A stretch of 64,000 nucleotides of DNA from Misgurnus anguillicaudatus (Eukaryota; Chordata; Actinopteri; Cypriniformes; Cobitidae): NCBI RefSeq assembly GCF_027580225.2, contig NC_073361.2:27235001-27299000 (forward strand). The letters are read 5' to 3'. Below are positions 59,872 to 64,000 of the stretch, piece by piece. The translations under genes were made by a program, and so were the position numbers. The first letter of the stretch is position 1. Each line of letters starts with the position of its first letter. The notes below the pieces were generated by a model. It was given only the letters and a program-made list of their open reading frames with translations. It was not told the DNA's origin and made no database searches.

Positions 59872-60592
59872 ATACATAAGATGACAGACACATTTCAATT
59901 TGACAAATGAATATAGATTTTGAAAGTCATAATTTATGAAAGCATGTATTTTGACAAATTAAATTAAAATAATGAAGTGCATTTACCAATATGTGCAACA
60001 AAAATGTTGACTAGGACTTCCACTATTCTGCTTAATGGCACAAATGACCATCTTCCAAAACACAACAAATGTTTGCTTGTTACTTCTTCACACACATTTA
60101 ATTATGCATAGTGAAAATACTATGTGTATTCTTTTACCTCGGTCATGGAGTCATCTGTTGTCTTAGATTTCTTGGAACGACTTTGGTCAAGTTCAGATGG
60201 TAAATGACAGTGGCAGAAGCTGCTTGTTGCATCTGGTGACAAAAATTCATGACAAACACACAAAAACTGAAAAATAAACCTAAATTAGTTTTATAAAACA
60301 AAGATAATCATCACACTGTACCTTCATTTTGTCCTCTAACTGTAAGCAGCACATCTTGTAGAATGTCTTCCTCGATTTCAGTGTCATCAACAATGCATAC
60401 ATTAGTCCACAGTCAGTTTAGCTTACCACCTATGACAAAACACAAATTGCATTTTATATATATGTAAGGAAGCAACAAATAAATGAACAGTGAAAAAAAA
60501 TCACCTTCACTAATGAGCAAAAATAAATCAATCCTGCAGTTTGATATATTTCCTGGAGCCCTGATAACCAACTTCAGCAGCATGTTCCAAAC

Positions 60593-62126
60593 CTGAAATA
60601 GTGATTGAATAAAAAACTTTGTATTATCAAACAAAATGTACTATAACATTAAATATGAAAATGTTTTTCATAAAGTTATTGCATCTTATTATAAAGTAAT
60701 TTAACAAAAATATATGCAATAAAAAAACTGTGGCTTAGGTGAGTGACTTGGTTAACAAAAACTATTCAGGACAGGTTTTAGTACATTGATGATGAGTGTT
60801 CTTTTAATGTATTTCCATAAATGCACCTTTAAAGACCTTAACGCGCTTACGTGCGATTTCTTAATTTTCTACCTTCTGTAAAGTTGTGCATTCAAATCGC
60901 GCGTGGTCATGCGTCGTCATACGTAGATCAGACGCGCGTGAACAGCTTTGAACGCGGTTCAACCAATCAAATCTAATTCCAGCTATCCGTCACTATTAGG
61001 GCGAATTCCAATCGTTAGTCACCGTCCCTATGCCCTACTCCCTTCAAAGTGCAGACATACTCGTGTGTGAACTCTGAAAGAAGCAGCACACATTTAAAAT
61101 GCTACATTTTAAGACAAGTTACATTAGGCGAAAAAACGTGCAAATCATTTTCTCTCACGAAGTGAATGACGCAGCCATTTACCACACCGCGTGTAACAAG
61201 CAGAAATAACTGACATTCACAATTTAATTACATTTAAACAGCGAAAATAACCCCCAAAGTCTAATTTATTAACAGTCTAAAATGAAGATATTGTGACAAA
61301 TGTACAATTAAGGAGTTAGTGATAAAGGTTGAATATCACAAACACCTGCATTGCATCATGTTTCTTTGCCCACATTGCTTGACTCACACCATAATCTGAA
61401 ACCACCACCCTGAACGTAAAAGAACTGCACTAACTTAACTGTTTAAATGTACCCGCAAATACAAAATTAACTAGCTATTTTTGCGTTGTTTTGCAAATAC
61501 GTCGAGCACATACAGAATTATAGATTTTTATTAATTATGTAATGTTAGACAAATTGTAGTGTAAGTTACCTCAATACAAAATTAAGAAAGCACATTTAAT
61601 AACGTTAGTCTCTTAATAATAATAATTGGTTAACGTTATATTTGTCCAAAATCACTCAAAAATTGAACTCATTGCATTATTTAAACAAAACTGCACCGTC
61701 ATGAGGTAACGTTAAACCAATTAAACAACGTCAGCCAATTACAAATTGAAATTCAGTTCAGTTCAATTTTAAAGATTTCCTTGTGGTCACCCACCAAAAT
61801 ATTCACGATTTAACAAACCTACACGGATTATTTGCAGTTTATTATACATTTATCACCATCATATTTAACTTATTTGGCTTACCTCAGTAACGTGAGTCCA
61901 GGTCGGTCGATGCTGAGTAACTGACTTTCCCGCTTCAGAAAGAAGGGGCGTGGCGTGAATCTTAACTCCCCGCAAACGTTATTATTGGAACACTGGCAAG
62001 CAACACCCCCTTGTGGAAGTTTCTGACACTGTGAGTGATGATAAATTATAAACGAACACTACAACTCACACCTGACCACTCTAGAGTAGCGAACTCTGTA
62101 AAATCAACACTGGTGGTTTTGCTGTG
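60593..62126. other. 5' part of element B
   Basis: A CpG-containing stretch (about 60840-61060 and 61880-61980) with a donor at 61882 (CTGAG|GTAAGCC) looks like the promoter and untranslated first exon of the passenger gene. No coding block. Confidence 0.4.
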
Positions 62127-62666
62127 CATAAAACATGACACCAAAATAAGAACCATTTGTGTAAAATGCAAGAAGTCAGAACGCACATGCTTGATGTGTG
62201 CACATCATGTAAATAGTGATTTTTTGAATTTGTACAATGATCCTCAAGAACAAAAGATGAGCCTATTTAGAAAAAGAAAAGCTTCATTTCATTTCACAGC
62301 AATTTTAAATTGTTCATTTAGGATGTCTTAAACATAGGTATGTTAAAAAAAAACATGTTGAATTAAAATTTAAAATCTTAAATGTTGCAACAGTTTTTGT
62401 GCAACATTTGTTAAAACAAACAAAAATTGTGGTTAAATACATTTTTTTTAAAAGCATACTTTTTAATTTTAATTGTTTGTAATGTGTGACAAAGACTGAT
62501 ACTAAAATGGTTTTGCTCATACCTAATACCTTCTTGTTTTTCATAATGTGATATTTAAGGAATTGCATTGAATCCAATGCGGGTCAATTTGACCCGCTCC
62601 ATCAAAATCGTCACAAAAATCGAACACAATACAAGGGTTAAAGGACTTCAAGTACAGCGCCAATAT

Positions 62667-63124
62667 CAGTGGCGGACGGTGACTTTTTTTTGAGGGCGCT
62701 CGATGCGTAGTTTTTCACAACCTGTATGTAGCCCGTCATGTGTGTGTGGTTCCTTTTTTCAAAATATGCATTCTGCGCCTCGAGAGATCCTGTGTGCATC
62801 ACGTGTCTTGTCAAAGTGCCTGCTGCAGATGCGTCTAAAGGGTTTATGATAAAAGAGACGCTCGCGTTTGCCAGATACTCGCATAATCTCATGCACAATC
62901 AAAGTTTACTGTTAAGGGAGTGTCTTGCGTGTAATTTTGTGAACGTGAGCGTCTCTTTTATCATAAACGGTTTTGATGCGTGTGCAGCAGGCACTTATTT
63001 TGACAAAACACGTGATGCACACAGGATCTCTTGAGGCGCAGAACACCCATTTTGAAAAAGGAACCACACACATGACACATTTTGAATTAGCGCCCCTCGG
63101 TTGAGCAGTCATGAGCCATCACTG
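62667..63124. mobile_element. hAT-type foldback element
   Basis: Ends CAGTGGCGGACGGTGAC … GTCATGAGCCATCACTG, with long inner arms (e.g. GAGACGCTC / GAGCGTCTC next to TTTATCATAAA). Flanks CCAATAT and CAACATAT are a possible decayed 8-bp duplication. Confidence 0.7.
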
Positions 63125-63152
63125 CAACATATATATTTAGACTGACATTTAA

Positions 63153-63894
63153 GGAACACGCCCAGATTTTGGGAATTTAGCTTATTCACCATATCCCCCA
63201 GAGTTAGATAAGTCCATACATACCTTGCTCATCTCCGTGTGTGCTGTAACTCTGTCTGACGCAGCCCCCGCTAGCTTAGCTTAGCACAAAGACTGGAAGT
63301 GAATGGCTTCAGCTATCATGCTGCTCCCAATAAGTGACAAAATAAAGCGAACATTTTCCTATTTGTGTGTTGTGATTTGTGTAGTCACATCATGTACAAA
63401 TAACAAAGTCATATGAGACCCAGCCATCTTTTAACAGTATACATACTGGGAACTATATTCTCAGAAGGCGAAGCACTGCTACAGAGTGATTTGCACGACT
63501 CTGACCGAACTCTCTGCTCCTCACCCGGGGCTTCTCGGGTGCTGTGAGCAAATCACTCAACCCAAGTAGCAGTGCTTGGCCTTCTGAGAATATAGTTCCC
63601 AGTTTGGATACTGTTAAAACATAGTTGTGTCTCATATGACCTTGTTATTTGTACATGGTGTGACTACACAAATCACAACACATAAATAGGAAAATGTTCA
63701 CATTATTTTATCACTTATTGGCAGCAGTATGCTAGCTGAAGCCATTCACTTCCAGTCTTTGTGCTAAGCTAAGCTAGCGGGGGCTGCGTTACACAGAGTT
63801 CAGCACGCACGGAGATGAGAAAGGTATGTATGGACTTTTCTAACTTTGGGGGATACTGTGAATAAGCTAAATTCCCAAATCTGTGTGTGTTCCT
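63153..63894. mobile_element. Foldback element with TTAA target, about 350-bp arms
   Basis: GGAACACGCCCAGATTTTGG … AAATCTGTGTGTGTTCC. TTAA at 63149-63152 and 63895-63898. The arms mirror each other almost to the centre (CTATATTCTCAGAAGGC / GCCTTCTGAGAATATAG). Confidence 0.88.
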
Positions 63895-64000
63895 TTAAGT
63901 GAGCAAATCCTACCCTTACAAAAATTAACCATGTTTTTACTACAGTAAAAAAATGCAATAACCATAGTTATACTACGGGTCCATTGAATGCTTAAATCTG

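Larger units (their letters stand above)
58215..60592 (-). pseudogene. Passenger gene of element B, five exons, decayed
   Basis: Exons with good splice signals: 60592-60505 (VWNMLLKLVIRAPGNI, CRIDLFLLISE); 60429-60322 (one TGA, then NVCIVDDTEIEEDILQDVLL, TVRGQNE); 60232-60138 (DATSSFCHCHLPSELDQSRS, KKSKTTDDSMTE); 58749-58604 (SDMATLPLLLHLLPPSPQRN, FAVSRLVVYHK); last exon from 58483 (SCTSLEEHLQQRVG, stop, QPYLTAV, then FDFVFNVMYDDGLLYFN, stop, FNQTTVYMLGKLEIE). Phases agree for the first three and for the last pair. Between the third and fourth the frame does not join, so an exon is missing or shifted; two hAT elements lie in that intron. LPxLLHLLPP and FVFNVMYDD recall an uncharacterised repeated fish gene family (from memory). 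Function unknown; this copy is dead. A non-coding first exon may end at 61883. Confidence 0.6.
57545..62126 (-). mobile_element. Large CACTA-like DNA element 'B' carrying a passenger gene
   Basis: Inverted ends CACAGCAAAACCACCAGTGT … ACACTGGTGGTTTTGCTGTG over at least 21 bp; CA lies on both outer sides. The left subterminal region (57560-57790) is full of 'AGTGTTAAA' and 'AGAGTTAAA' units, as in CACTA elements. It is inserted inside the piggyBac-like element, in what was probably coding sequence. It hosts two hAT insertions (58790-59174, 59189-59871) and a decayed minus-strand gene (60592 to about 58215). The TIR differs from element A. No transposase recognised. Confidence 0.7.
56706..62637 (+). 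mobile_element. piggyBac-like element, split by element B
   Basis: Ends CCCTCATATTATGTTC and, inverted, CCCTTGTATTGTGTTC, each next to TTAA (56702-56705, 62638-62641). Near both ends is the palindrome GGGTCAATTTGACCC. The left part has two tandem 330-360-bp units (from about 56810 and 57165), each ending in that palindrome. On the plus strand, text right after element B (62130-62250) reads HDTKIRTICVKCKKSERTCL then MCAHHVNSDFLNL. This Cys-rich stretch could be the C-terminal zinc-binding tail of a piggyBac transposase. The rest of the transposase is missing. Confidence 0.72.

Noticed and set aside
1..64000. CRISPR arrays, operons, prokaryotic genes
   Set aside because: None; splice sites, SINEs, vertebrate transposons and an MT-MMP gene show a fish genome.

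Overview
The window is vertebrate genomic DNA, almost certainly from a cyprinid-type teleost. This is inferred from AT-rich sequence packed with fish repeat families: hAT, Tc1, TTAA-target foldbacks, CACTA-like elements, tRNA-derived SINEs and LTR elements. The only host gene I can support is the 5' part of a membrane-type matrix metalloproteinase, best matched to mmp16 (MT3-MMP), on the minus strand. Four coding exons join in phase: exon 1 (44023-43910, start codon and signal peptide), exon 2 (19859-19711, propeptide), exon 3 (18460-18338, cysteine switch and furin site) and exon 4 (10965-10661, first part of the catalytic domain). Introns are about 24.0, 1.25 and 7.4 kb. Intron 4 runs off the low end, so the exon with the zinc-binding helix and the hemopexin, transmembrane and cytoplasmic parts lie outside. 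A CpG-rich segment with a perfect NRF1-type palindrome (about 44.1-44.44 kb) is the likely promoter.

Layout. 1-10.6 kb is intron 4, with a 1.2-kb pyrimidine-rich minisatellite, a TTAA-flanked foldback and hAT-type MITEs. 10.7-18.3 kb is intron 3, with two hAT copies, a Tc1 relic, a perfect 35-bp hairpin and a young non-autonomous LTR retrotransposon with near-identical LTRs and a 5-bp target duplication. 19.9-43.9 kb is intron 1, a mosaic of DNA transposons, many with exact target-site duplications. 44.4-64 kb is intergenic sequence upstream of mmp16 and is almost entirely transposon-derived.

The most interesting part is in that upstream region. Two large elements with CACTA-like ends (46620-52701 and 57545-62126) each carry a decayed, multi-exon, minus-strand passenger gene. 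The two predicted proteins share a C-terminal motif (LLNVQYP / FVFNVMYDD followed by an amphipathic helix). One copy is interrupted in its last exon by a 900-bp solo LTR. The other lies inside a piggyBac-like TTAA element and has itself received two hAT insertions, giving a readable insertion history. The function of the passenger protein is unknown to me.

Most other open frames in the window are chance frames over repeats and are left out.
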